A DNA stretch of 59,892 nt. It comes from Polyangiaceae bacterium (GTDB lineage: Bacteria > Myxococcota_A > Polyangia > Polyangiales > Polyangiaceae). The notes below the pieces were generated by a model that saw nothing but the letters and a program-made list of their open reading frames with translations, had not been told where the DNA came from and did no database searches. Location of the stretch: NCBI GenBank assembly GCA_013361525.1, contig JABFXY010000115.1, positions 1-59,892 of the forward strand, written 5' to 3'. Shown in pieces: positions 49,734 to 57,820 of the stretch (its first letter is position 1; each line of letters starts with the position of its first letter). The translations under genes were made by a program, and so were the position numbers.

Positions 49734-51158
49734 CTATCTCTTCGGGACGGCAGCCCGGCGCCAGCCGGCGTCTTTCGTCAGCTTGTCCAGCGTTTCGAGG
49801 AGCCCTCGCATCGGGATCGGCTTGCGCTTGAAATCGCTGATGCCGAGCACGCCGAAGCGCCAGTGCTCGTCCTCGCCGGCCGTCGCGCTCAAGACGAGGA
49901 CGCGGGCACGCGTACCATTCGGAGAGTTGCGCAGCTTCGCCAGCACCTCGACGCCGTTCATCCCCGGCATGTCGTAATCGAGCAGCACCAAGTGCGGCGC
50001 GTGCTCGGCTGCATCGCGGAGGGCGTCGGCGCCGTTGTTCGCGATGGCGATGCGTGCATTGGTGCCGTGAAACGCAAGGTTCACCGCGTGTGACGCGAAT
50101 TTGGCGAAGAACGGATCGTCGTCGACGATGAGGACGTTGAGATCCGCAACCTTCGACGGCGGCCCTGTCCGGATCGAGTCGGTCGGACGTGTACCTTTGC
50201 CGTCGTCCTCCGCGAAGGTTGGCGGCTCCGATTTTCCTGCGCCGAGCTTCCGCCCCAGCTCCGCTGCGAGCTCGCCGCACGATGGGTGGCGGGCTGCCGG
50301 ATCAGCGGACAGCGCACGCTTGAACGTCGCGTCCACCGGCGCGAGCTCGGGGCGCAACGAGGACGGCGGCGTCGACGCCTCCATATTCCGCAGCGCCATC
50401 AGCTCCTGAATGCTCTTCGCCCGGGCGAAGGGTACCTCGTTGGTCAAGAGCTCGAATGCGGTGCACGCGAACGCATACAAATCGGACCGGCGCGAAAGCG
50501 GCCGCGACCGATCGAGCTGCTCCGGCGCGGCGTACGCCGGCGAGCCTCCGCTCAGCGTGCTGGTAGATGTGGATGCAATATCCAGTTTCAGCGCCAACCC
50601 GAAATCGATCAGGACCGGTCTGCCCGTGCGTTCTTCGATGACGACGTTCTCCGGTTTGACATCACGGTGGAGGAGCCCGGCGTCGTGGACGGCGTCGAGG
50701 CCGTCCGCGATCCGTCGCAAGATCGTCAATGCCGTCGGTTTCGCGACGAACACCCCGTGCCCCTTGTGTTCCTCGATGATCGACTCCAGCGTTCGCCCGA
50801 GAACGAGCTCCATCGCGAAGAACAGCGAGCTCTCGTGAGGGCCGAAGGCGTACACCTGGACGACGTGCTCGTTGCGAATCGCAGCGAGACCTCGCGCCTC
50901 CTGTTTGAAGCTTTCGAGCGCCGTCCGGTCTCGAAGGAGGTGCGGCGAAATGAGCTTGAGCGCGACGTTGCGCGCGAGGCCGACGTCCCGCGCGCGGTAC
51001 ACGACGCCCATGCCGCCTCGGCCGAGCTCCGCCTCGAGCGCGTAGCGACCGTCGACGATCTTCGCATCGCGGACGCGACGGCCGCAGGAGGCGCAGAAAT
51101 TGACGGCCTCCGAGAGCGGTCCTCCACATCCCTCACAGCTCGACATGGGCGAATTCAC
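49734..51158 (-). CDS. Ser/Thr protein kinase fused to C-terminal receiver domain, 474 aa
   Basis: An N-terminal zinc ribbon (CEGCGGPLSEAVNFCASCG) precedes a full Hanks-type kinase: ELGRGGMGVVYRARD, VALKLI lysine, HRDVKPENVV, DFGLALK and AYAAPEQ. Residues about 350-470 are a receiver domain with LIVDDDPFF, LLDYDMPGMNG (phospho-acceptor Asp), LSATAG and FKRKPIP lysine. The fusion lets a His-Asp phosphorelay control a Ser/Thr kinase, or the reverse. GTG 51158 overlaps the HPt stop (GTGA); ATG 51146 is an alternative. It sits between the HPt and ECF sigma genes. Confidence 0.88.
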   Translation of the reverse strand: MNSPMSSCEGCGGPLSEAVNFCASCGRRVRDAKIVDGRYALEAELGRGGMGVVYRARDVGLARNVALKLISPHLLRDRTALESFKQEARGLAAIRNEHVVQVYAFGPHESSLFFAMELVLGRTLESIIEEHKGHGVFVAKPTALTILRRIADGLDAVHDAGLLHRDVKPENVVIEERTGRPVLIDFGLALKLDIASTSTSTLSGGSPAYAAPEQLDRSRPLSRRSDLYAFACTAFELLTNEVPFARAKSIQELMALRNMEASTPPSSLRPELAPVDATFKRALSADPAARHPSCGELAAELGRKLGAGKSEPPTFAEDDGKGTRPTDSIRTGPPSKVADLNVLIVDDDPFFAKFASHAVNLAFHGTNARIAIANNGADALRDAAEHAPHLVLLDYDMPGMNGVEVLAKLRNSPNGTRARVLVLSATAGEDEHWRFGVLGISDFKRKPIPMRGLLETLDKLTKDAGWRRAAVPKR

Positions 51159-51523
51159 GAGCGCTTCGTCTCCATCGCGGCGGCGACCTCCGCCTCGATC
51201 ACGTGGAGCGCGCGGGCGATCTCCTGCCAGGCGGCGTCGTCGGGAAGTTTCCCCGCGTTTTCGCACGAAAGCAGCTGCGTCTCGATAGCGCTCGCCGCTT
51301 CCGAGATCCGATCGAATTCGTACGACCCGGCGGTTCCGTAGAGGCGATGCGCGAGCACGCGCGGCGTTCTTACAGCCTGCTCGGTAATGTCGCCGTTGCG
51401 AAGCGCTTCCAACGCCACGCGAAGCTCGGTAACGAGCTCCGGTAATCGCTCGGCGTACTCCGCTCGAAGCGTCGCCATGACGGCGTCGACCTCGTCCGGT
51501 GCATCTTCGTTGACGTCGGTCAT
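51155..51523 (-). CDS. Histidine phosphotransfer (HPt) protein, 122 aa
   Basis: A four-helix HPt domain with the phospho-histidine context LAHRLYGTAGSYEF near residue 65. Acidic helices lie on either side. It would carry phosphate from a hybrid kinase to a receiver. The adjacent kinase-receiver fusion is the obvious partner, and it is coupled by a 4-bp overlap. ATG 51523 is chosen; in-frame upstream Met codons at 51550 and 51565 are possible. The gene is divergent from the UrtA-like gene with only about 70 bp between starts. Confidence 0.82.
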   Translation of the reverse strand: MTDVNEDAPDEVDAVMATLRAEYAERLPELVTELRVALEALRNGDITEQAVRTPRVLAHRLYGTAGSYEFDRISEAASAIETQLLSCENAGKLPDDAAWQEIARALHVIEAEVAAAMETKRS

Positions 51524-51590
51524 GTCTCTCGTGCGATCCAATCGATCCTTCATTGCCGACGCCACCGGAGCGGGCGCCCGCGACGAACGT

Positions 51591-52862
51591 ATGTATCATG
51601 CGCACGTGTCGCTCGCGCTATCGCGTCGATCCATCCTCGGCCTGCTTCCATCAATGGGCGCGGGCGCGCTGGTCGCCGGCGCATGCCGTGAACGATCCGG
51701 CGATGCCATCCGGGTCGGTGTCCTTCATTCCCTCACGGGGACGATGGCGATCAGCGAGACCTCGGTCGTCGACGCGACCCGCCTCGCCTTCGAGCAAATC
51801 AACGCGGCGGGCGGCATCCTCGATCGCGAGGTCCTTCCTATCGTCGTCGACGGACAGTCGGACGCCGACATCTTTGCACGCGAGGCCGAACGCCTCGTCG
51901 TCACGGAGCGCGTCGACGCGGTATTCGGTTGTTGGACCTCCGCGACGCGGCGAACCGTCAAACCGATCTTCGAGCGCACGGACAACTTGCTGTTTTATCC
52001 CGTTCAATACGAGGGGCTCGAGCAGTCGCCGAACATCGTCTACACGGGCGCGTCACCGAATCAGCAGATCATACCCGCCGTCAAATGGAGCTTCGACAAC
52101 GTCGGTAAGCGCGCGTTTCTGATCGGCTCGGATTATGTCTTTCCTCGCACGGCAAACGCCCTCATTCGGGCGCAGGTCGATGCGCTTCGCGGGCAAATCG
52201 TCGGAGAGGCGTATTTGCGGCTCGGGTCGACGGACGTCGACGCCGTCGTGAAGGAGATCGTCGCGACGAAGCCGGACGTCATCCTCAACACCGTCAATGG
52301 CGACACCAACGTCGCGCTGTTTCGCGCGCTTCGCCGGGCAAACGTCACCTCAGCGAGTCTCCCGGTGATGAGCTTCAGCGTCGCGGAGGACGAGCTCCGC
52401 ATCATCGACCCGGAGGACGTGATTGGCAATTACGCGACGTGGAACTATTTCCAGAGCGTCGATACCCCGGAAAACGCCTCGTTCGTGAAGAGCTTTCGTG
52501 AACGGTACGGACAAGAGAGGGTCACCGACGACCCGATGGAAGCGGCTTATCTCGGTGTCCATCTGTGGAAACAAGCCGTCGTGGAAGCCCAATCCACCGA
52601 CCCGAAGCGCGTTCGCGACGCGCTCGGCAGGCAGAGCTATCAGGCGCCGGAGGGGCTCGTCTCCATCGACTCCGCGACGCAGCATACTTGGAAGACGGTC
52701 CGCGTCGGGCGCGTGCGCGGCGATGGGCAGTTCGACGTCGTCTGGACCTCCGACAAGCCGGTGCGGCCGGTTCCCTATCCGATCCAGCGCACGAAAGACG
52801 AGTGGGAACGCTTTCTCACCGAGCTCCACGACGGTTGGGGCGGAGCGTGGGCGCCACAATGA
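51591..52862 (+). CDS. UrtA-like periplasmic binding lipoprotein (orphan sensor), 423 aa
   Basis: Close to urea/amide ABC transporter binding proteins, shown by GVLHSLTGTMAISE, VFGCWTSATRRTVKPIFE, FYPVQYEGLEQSPNIVYTG, GSDYVFPRTANALI and WNYFQSVDTPENASF. The leader contains LSRRSILG, a twin-arginine-like motif, and ends in VAGAC, a lipobox. No permease or ATPase gene (urtBCDE) is adjacent. Its stop instead overlaps the start of the hybrid histidine kinase (ATGA). It therefore probably presents a ligand, perhaps urea or a short amide, to that kinase rather than to a transporter. Confidence 0.85.
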   Translation: MYHAHVSLALSRRSILGLLPSMGAGALVAGACRERSGDAIRVGVLHSLTGTMAISETSVVDATRLAFEQINAAGGILDREVLPIVVDGQSDADIFAREAERLVVTERVDAVFGCWTSATRRTVKPIFERTDNLLFYPVQYEGLEQSPNIVYTGASPNQQIIPAVKWSFDNVGKRAFLIGSDYVFPRTANALIRAQVDALRGQIVGEAYLRLGSTDVDAVVKEIVATKPDVILNTVNGDTNVALFRALRRANVTSASLPVMSFSVAEDELRIIDPEDVIGNYATWNYFQSVDTPENASFVKSFRERYGQERVTDDPMEAAYLGVHLWKQAVVEAQSTDPKRVRDALGRQSYQAPEGLVSIDSATQHTWKTVRVGRVRGDGQFDVVWTSDKPVRPVPYPIQRTKDEWERFLTELHDGWGGAWAPQ

Positions 52863-55800
52863 CCGGCTCGAGCTCCAGGCCGCCTCGCGGGCGCGGCTCG
52901 CTATCGGGGAAGCTGCTCGTCTCGTTCGCGGCTATCGGCATGTTGCCGCTCATCGTGTTCGGCATCGTCGTCTACGTGCAGTCCGAGCACCGAATTCGTG
53001 CCGAGGTGACGGAGCGGCTCGCGTCGAACGCCGCGTCGAAGGCAAAACAGATCGACACGTACCTCGCAGAGCGAACACGGGACGTCGTCGCCCTCGGTCA
53101 AACGCGCAGCGTAGCGGAGGCGGTCGTCGCGTATGACGAGGCCTTCCACCGAGGCGGTCTCGACTCCGAAGAGTACGAGCGCGTCGACGAGAAGAATCGC
53201 TCGTATTTCTTTCATCAGCGGGATTCGGCGGGCTACGCCGACGTCTTCCTGGTGTCGCCGACCGGCGACGTCGTCTTCTCGATAGGAGAAGGGCGCGAGC
53301 TCGGAACCAATTTCCGAACCGGTGAATTCAAGAATTCGCCGCTCGGTCGGGTCGTCGACCGCGCCAATACCCTCCTCGAGGCGGATCTCTCCGATTTCGA
53401 GTTACACCCCGTCACACAAACGCCTGCGGCCTATGCAGCGGCGCCGATCTTCTCCGAAGGAAAGGTCGTCGGGGTCGTCGCGGTCCAAATCGACAACGAG
53501 GAGATCTATCGCCTCGCCCGAGACGTCACGGGGCTCGGTCAAAGCGGCGAGACGGTCATCGGCGCCCGTTCGGACCAAACGGCGAGGTTTCTCGCCCCCA
53601 CCCGCCACGACCCCGGCGCGGCGTTCGTTCGCACCGTCGATATGCGCTCGAGCGGCGATACCGCGATCGAGCAAGCGGTGATGGGCAAGAGCGGCAATGG
53701 CGTCGTGCACGACTACCGCGGTAAAGAGGTCCTCGCGGTATGGACCTATCTGCCGGTCACACGGTGGGGCCTCGTCGTCAAAGTCGACGCCGACGAAGCC
53801 TTTGCCCCGGTCGCCGACCTGCGCCGGATTTCTCTGATGCTCGCCGGGGCCGTGCTCGCCGCCGTGTTCGCCGCAGCCATTCTGGTCGCGCGCGGCATCT
53901 CGCGTCCCATCGGCCGATTGACGCGGTCGACGCAGCGCCTCGCCGAGGGGGAGCTCGGCCACCGGGCCGACGTGCGGCAAAACGACGAAATCGGTGACCT
54001 CGCGAGCTCGTTCAATCGAATGGCCGCGACCATCGAGCAGCGCACCGAAGAGCTCGAAGAGCATCAACGCTCGCTGGAAGAGCGGGTCGCGCAGAGGACC
54101 GCGGATCTGGCGGTCGCAAACGACGCGCTCCGCGGCGCGAAGGAGGCGGCAGAACAGGCCAACGTCGCGAAGGGCCAATTCCTCGCGAGCATGAGCCACG
54201 AGATTCGTACACCGATGAATGCCGTCATCGGAATGAGTGGCCTCTTGCTCGACAGCGAGCTCGACGGAGAGCAACGCGAGTTCGTCGAGATCATTCGCAA
54301 GAGCGCGGACAGCCTGCTCACCATCATCAACGACATTCTCGATTTCTCGAAGATCGAGGCGAGCAAGCTGGAGCTCGAGACGCAGCCTTTCCGCGTCAGC
54401 GAATGCGTCGAGTCCGCGCTCGATTTGTTGGGGACAGCGGCCGCCGCTAAACGGCTCGATTTCGCCTACGAGATCGCGGACGACGTTCCGGCGATGGTCG
54501 CAGGCGACGTGACGCGCCTTCGCCAAATCCTCATCAACCTCGTCGGTAACGCGATCAAGTTCACCTCCGCAGGAGAGGTCGCCTTGACGGTCACGAGCCG
54601 CGAGCCCGAATCCCCTCCCCCGGGGCATTCCGAGAGCCACCGCTATCACGAGCTCGAGTTCGTCGTTCGCGACACCGGCCCAGGCATCCCGGAGGAGGCG
54701 CGGGCGCGTCTCTTCAAATCATTCAGCCAAGTCGACGCGTCGACCACACGCAAATACGGCGGCACGGGATTGGGCTTGGCGATTTGCGCGCGCCTCTGCG
54801 AGCTGATGGGTGGGCGCATTTGGCTCGAGAGCGAGGTCGGAAAGGGCAGCGCCTTCCATTTCACCATCGTGGTGCCCTCGGTCCCCGACGCCAAACGGGA
54901 AGTTCCGAATCACGACCGCCTCCGCGGGATGCGTCTCCTCGTCGTCGACGACAACCCCACGAACCGGCGCATTCTCGTGACCTACGCGACCGCGTGGGGG
55001 ATGTTGCCGCGCGCGACCGAGTCCCCGCTCGAAGCGGTCGAATGGATCAAGCGCGGCGATCCGTTCGACATCGGCGTGCTCGACATGCACATGCCCGATA
55101 TGGACGGCGTCATGCTGGCCAACGAGATCCGCAGCTTTCGCTCGTCGACCGAGCTGCCGCTCATCCTTTTTACGTCGCTCGGCCGGCGCGAGGTCGGCGA
55201 GCTCGTGGATCGCGGACAGTTCGGCGCCTTCCTGCTGAAGCCGCTGAAGCCGGTGCAAATGGCGGACACGCTGACGAGCTGCTTGTCGCAAACGCCCGTC
55301 CGCGAGACGCGGCGCAGCACGCCCGCGGCGCCCTTGGACGCGACCAAGCCGCTCGCCGAGGAGCTACCGCTCAGGGTGTTGCTCGTCGAGGACAACGTCG
55401 TCAACCAGATGGTCGCCGTGAGGCTCCTCGACAAGCTGGGCTATCGCCCGGACATCGCTGCCAACGGCATCGAAGCGTTGCAGTCCGTCGAGCGCCAGAC
55501 TTACGACGTCGTCCTGATGGATGTGTTGATGCCGGAAATGGACGGGCTCGAGGCCTCGCGGCGCCTCTGCCAGAAGTATTCGCCCGCCGAGCGGCCGCGC
55601 ATCATCGCGATGACTGCCAATGCAATGGCGGGCGACCGTGAGCAATGCCTCGCGGCCGGCATGGACGATTACGTCAGCAAACCGATCTCCATCGAAGAGC
55701 TGCGGAAGGCGCTGTCGCGCACACCCATAAAACGCGAAGGTGCTCTTCGCACGGCCGCGCCGGAATCCGCACCTGCAACGGAAGCTGCGCCGATCTCGCC

Positions 55801-56185
55801 CAAGCGACCGGCAAAGGAGCGGCCCGCAAAGGAACAGCCGGACGTGCCGCTCCAAGCGTCGGTCGTCGCACGCATTCGAACCACGATGGGGAATGATTTC
55901 TTGGTCGAGCTGATTGACACGTACTTGGAAGACGCGCCGAAGCTCCTCGAGGAGATCCAGCGCGCTGCCCGTGACGGCGATGCACAGCTGCTCGAGCGAT
56001 CGGCGCACACGTTCAAGTCGAACAGCGCGAACCTCGGTGCGCTGCGCTTGTCCGGCGCGTGCAAAGAGATCGAAGAAATCGGGAGATCGCGGGGGACGAA
56101 CGTGCCGGACGCGCTCCTCGAGCGCCTCGGTCTCGAAGAGCGGATTGCGCGGGACGCGTTGGTATCGCTTCGCGCGGAGGCCTGA
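52859..56185 (+). CDS. Hybrid histidine kinase: Cache-HAMP-HisKA-HATPase-REC-REC-HPt, 1108 aa
   Basis: Transmembrane helices lie at residues about 18-40 and 325-345, and between them is a dCache-like sensor. HAMP and a coiled coil cover 346-430. HisKA has SMSHEIRTPMN (His447) and the ATPase has N-box LINLVGNAIKF, DTGPGIP and GGTGLGLAI. REC1 has LLVVDDN and Asp742, REC2 has LLVEDN and Asp888. A C-terminal HPt has SAHTFKSNSANLG (His1050). All catalytic residues look intact. The ATG overlaps the UrtA-like gene stop, implying a ligand-binding protein/kinase pair. The upstream longer frame is a shadow of the UrtA gene. Confidence 0.93.
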   Translation: MTGSSSRPPRGRGSLSGKLLVSFAAIGMLPLIVFGIVVYVQSEHRIRAEVTERLASNAASKAKQIDTYLAERTRDVVALGQTRSVAEAVVAYDEAFHRGGLDSEEYERVDEKNRSYFFHQRDSAGYADVFLVSPTGDVVFSIGEGRELGTNFRTGEFKNSPLGRVVDRANTLLEADLSDFELHPVTQTPAAYAAAPIFSEGKVVGVVAVQIDNEEIYRLARDVTGLGQSGETVIGARSDQTARFLAPTRHDPGAAFVRTVDMRSSGDTAIEQAVMGKSGNGVVHDYRGKEVLAVWTYLPVTRWGLVVKVDADEAFAPVADLRRISLMLAGAVLAAVFAAAILVARGISRPIGRLTRSTQRLAEGELGHRADVRQNDEIGDLASSFNRMAATIEQRTEELEEHQRSLEERVAQRTADLAVANDALRGAKEAAEQANVAKGQFLASMSHEIRTPMNAVIGMSGLLLDSELDGEQREFVEIIRKSADSLLTIINDILDFSKIEASKLELETQPFRVSECVESALDLLGTAAAAKRLDFAYEIADDVPAMVAGDVTRLRQILINLVGNAIKFTSAGEVALTVTSREPESPPPGHSESHRYHELEFVVRDTGPGIPEEARARLFKSFSQVDASTTRKYGGTGLGLAICARLCELMGGRIWLESEVGKGSAFHFTIVVPSVPDAKREVPNHDRLRGMRLLVVDDNPTNRRILVTYATAWGMLPRATESPLEAVEWIKRGDPFDIGVLDMHMPDMDGVMLANEIRSFRSSTELPLILFTSLGRREVGELVDRGQFGAFLLKPLKPVQMADTLTSCLSQTPVRETRRSTPAAPLDATKPLAEELPLRVLLVEDNVVNQMVAVRLLDKLGYRPDIAANGIEALQSVERQTYDVVLMDVLMPEMDGLEASRRLCQKYSPAERPRIIAMTANAMAGDREQCLAAGMDDYVSKPISIEELRKALSRTPIKREGALRTAAPESAPATEAAPISPKRPAKERPAKEQPDVPLQASVVARIRTTMGNDFLVELIDTYLEDAPKLLEEIQRAARDGDAQLLERSAHTFKSNSANLGALRLSGACKEIEEIGRSRGTNVPDALLERLGLEERIARDALVSLRAEA

Positions 56186-56190
56186 GGAAC

Positions 56191-57318
56191 ATGGAAACGG
56201 ATCTCGGAACGATCTTGGTCGTCGACGACGACCGCATGAGCACGATGATGCTCACGCGCGTGCTCACGTCGATTGGGCACTCGGTCACGTCTGCGAGCAG
56301 CGGCAAAGCCGCGCTCGAGCTCCTCGACTCGAAAGCCTTCGACGTCCTCATCCTCGATTGCTTGATGCCCGAGATGGACGGCTACGAGGTGCTGGAGATC
56401 GTCCGGGGCAAACCGGCGCTCAAAGATCTCGCCATCATCATGGTCAGCGGCGTGGAGGACATGGCCAGCGTGGTCGCGTGCCTCGAGCTCGGGGCGCGGG
56501 ACTACCTCAACAAACCCTTCGACCCCGCCGTCCTGCGGGCGCGCATCCAGAATGCGCTCGCCCAGAAGCGATCACGGGAGCGAGAAGCGAAGCTCTACGC
56601 GGATCTCGCGGCCAACTACGAAAAGCTCCGCGAGCTCGAATCACTGCGCGACAACCTCATTCACATGATCGTGCACGACCTGCGAGTGCCGCTCACGAAC
56701 GTCATCGGCGGGCTCGACATGTTGAGCACCATTGCGTCGCTCGACACCGATGCGAAAGAGCTGCTCAGCCTCTCGCACCGAGGTGCCAATACCCTGCTTT
56801 CGCTCATCAACGACCTCTTGGACGTCAAACGAATGGAGAGCCATGCCCTCGTGTTCGAGCGGCGCCCGGTCGACTTGGCGGACGTCGTGAACGCCGCCTG
56901 CGAGAACGTCGCATTTCTCGCCACCGACGAGGGCGTAAAGCTGAACAAGGATGCGCCCGCCGGCTCCAAGGTCATGGGGGACGCGGCGCTCCTCACGCGC
57001 GTCGTCACGAACCTCCTCGGCAATGCGGTGAAGTTCACGCCCTCCGGCGGCGAGGTCACGGTTCGCGCTCGTCCAGGGCCGGACGGCTCGATGGAGCTCG
57101 AGGTTCGCGACACCGGCGAAGGCATCCCCGAAGACGCGCTCGTCCACGTCTTCGAGCGCTTCTATCAAGTTCGGTCGAAGCGAGGAACGCGCACCAACGC
57201 CAGCGGTCTGGGCCTCACGTTTTGCAAGATGGCCATCGAGGCACACGGGGGAATCATTTTTGCCGAAAGCACCCTCGGCGTCGGAAGCTCGTTCGTGTTT
57301 CGATTGGCGCGAGCCTGA
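56191..57318 (+). CDS. Receiver-histidine kinase (REC-HisKA-HATPase), 375 aa
   Basis: Residues 1-125 are a receiver with TILVVDDDRMS, LILDCLMPEMDGYEV (Asp) and the lysine in YLNKPFDP. A coiled linker follows, then HisKA with MIVHDLRVPLTNVIGG (His). The ATPase domain has VVTNLLGNAVKFTPSG, DTGEGIPE and NASGLGLTFCK. There are no membrane segments, so the protein is cytoplasmic. It could be a phosphorelay intermediate that receives phosphate from the upstream hybrid kinase. It follows that gene by 5 bp. Confidence 0.92.
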   Translation: METDLGTILVVDDDRMSTMMLTRVLTSIGHSVTSASSGKAALELLDSKAFDVLILDCLMPEMDGYEVLEIVRGKPALKDLAIIMVSGVEDMASVVACLELGARDYLNKPFDPAVLRARIQNALAQKRSREREAKLYADLAANYEKLRELESLRDNLIHMIVHDLRVPLTNVIGGLDMLSTIASLDTDAKELLSLSHRGANTLLSLINDLLDVKRMESHALVFERRPVDLADVVNAACENVAFLATDEGVKLNKDAPAGSKVMGDAALLTRVVTNLLGNAVKFTPSGGEVTVRARPGPDGSMELEVRDTGEGIPEDALVHVFERFYQVRSKRGTRTNASGLGLTFCKMAIEAHGGIIFAESTLGVGSSFVFRLARA

Positions 57319-57320
57319 TC

Positions 57321-57701
57321 ATGTCGTCGCATATCCTCGTCATCGACGACGACGCCGACCTCCGGGTCCTCGTCCGCGTCGCGCTTGCTCGGCTCGGCGG
57401 CTATCGGGTCGATACGGCGAGGAACGGCGCCGAAGGTATCGCCGCCGCGAAGAGCCTCCGCCCCGACATCGTTCTGTTGGATATGACACTGCCTGATTGC
57501 GAGGGCACCGACGTCCTGCGCTCCCTCGCGAGTGACCGCGATACGAAGGACATCATCGTCATCATCCTCAGCGCCTCCGCGTCGCGAAGGAGCGAGCCCG
57601 AGCTCGCCGAGCTGGGCGCGGCCGGCGTGATTGCGAAGCCGTTCAACCCGCCGACGCTGGTGGAGCGGGTCAAGACGATCGTCGCCAGAGTGAGGCCCTG
57701 A
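57321..57701 (+). CDS. Single-domain response regulator, 126 aa
   Basis: A stand-alone receiver: ILVIDDDADLR, phospho-Asp in VLLDMTLPDCEG, ILSASAS in the switch region and the lysine in IAKPFNPPT. No output domain is present, so it acts by protein-protein contact. It starts 2 bp after the REC-HK stop and ends a four-gene operon. Confidence 0.9.
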   Translation: MSSHILVIDDDADLRVLVRVALARLGGYRVDTARNGAEGIAAAKSLRPDIVLLDMTLPDCEGTDVLRSLASDRDTKDIIVIILSASASRRSEPELAELGAAGVIAKPFNPPTLVERVKTIVARVRP

Positions 57702-57820
57702 CTCACGTTTTCGCGGGGGGCGCAGCGTTCGCGTCCAGAACGTCGTAGCGGCGTACCCGCGAAATTCTGGGCGCGTGACGATTTTACGCAACTGATGGGC
57801 GCTCGCGTCGACAAGCGAGC

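Noticed and set aside
51591..52862. Urea ABC transporter locus
   Set aside because: Only the binding-protein gene is present; the downstream genes are signalling proteins, not urtBCDE.
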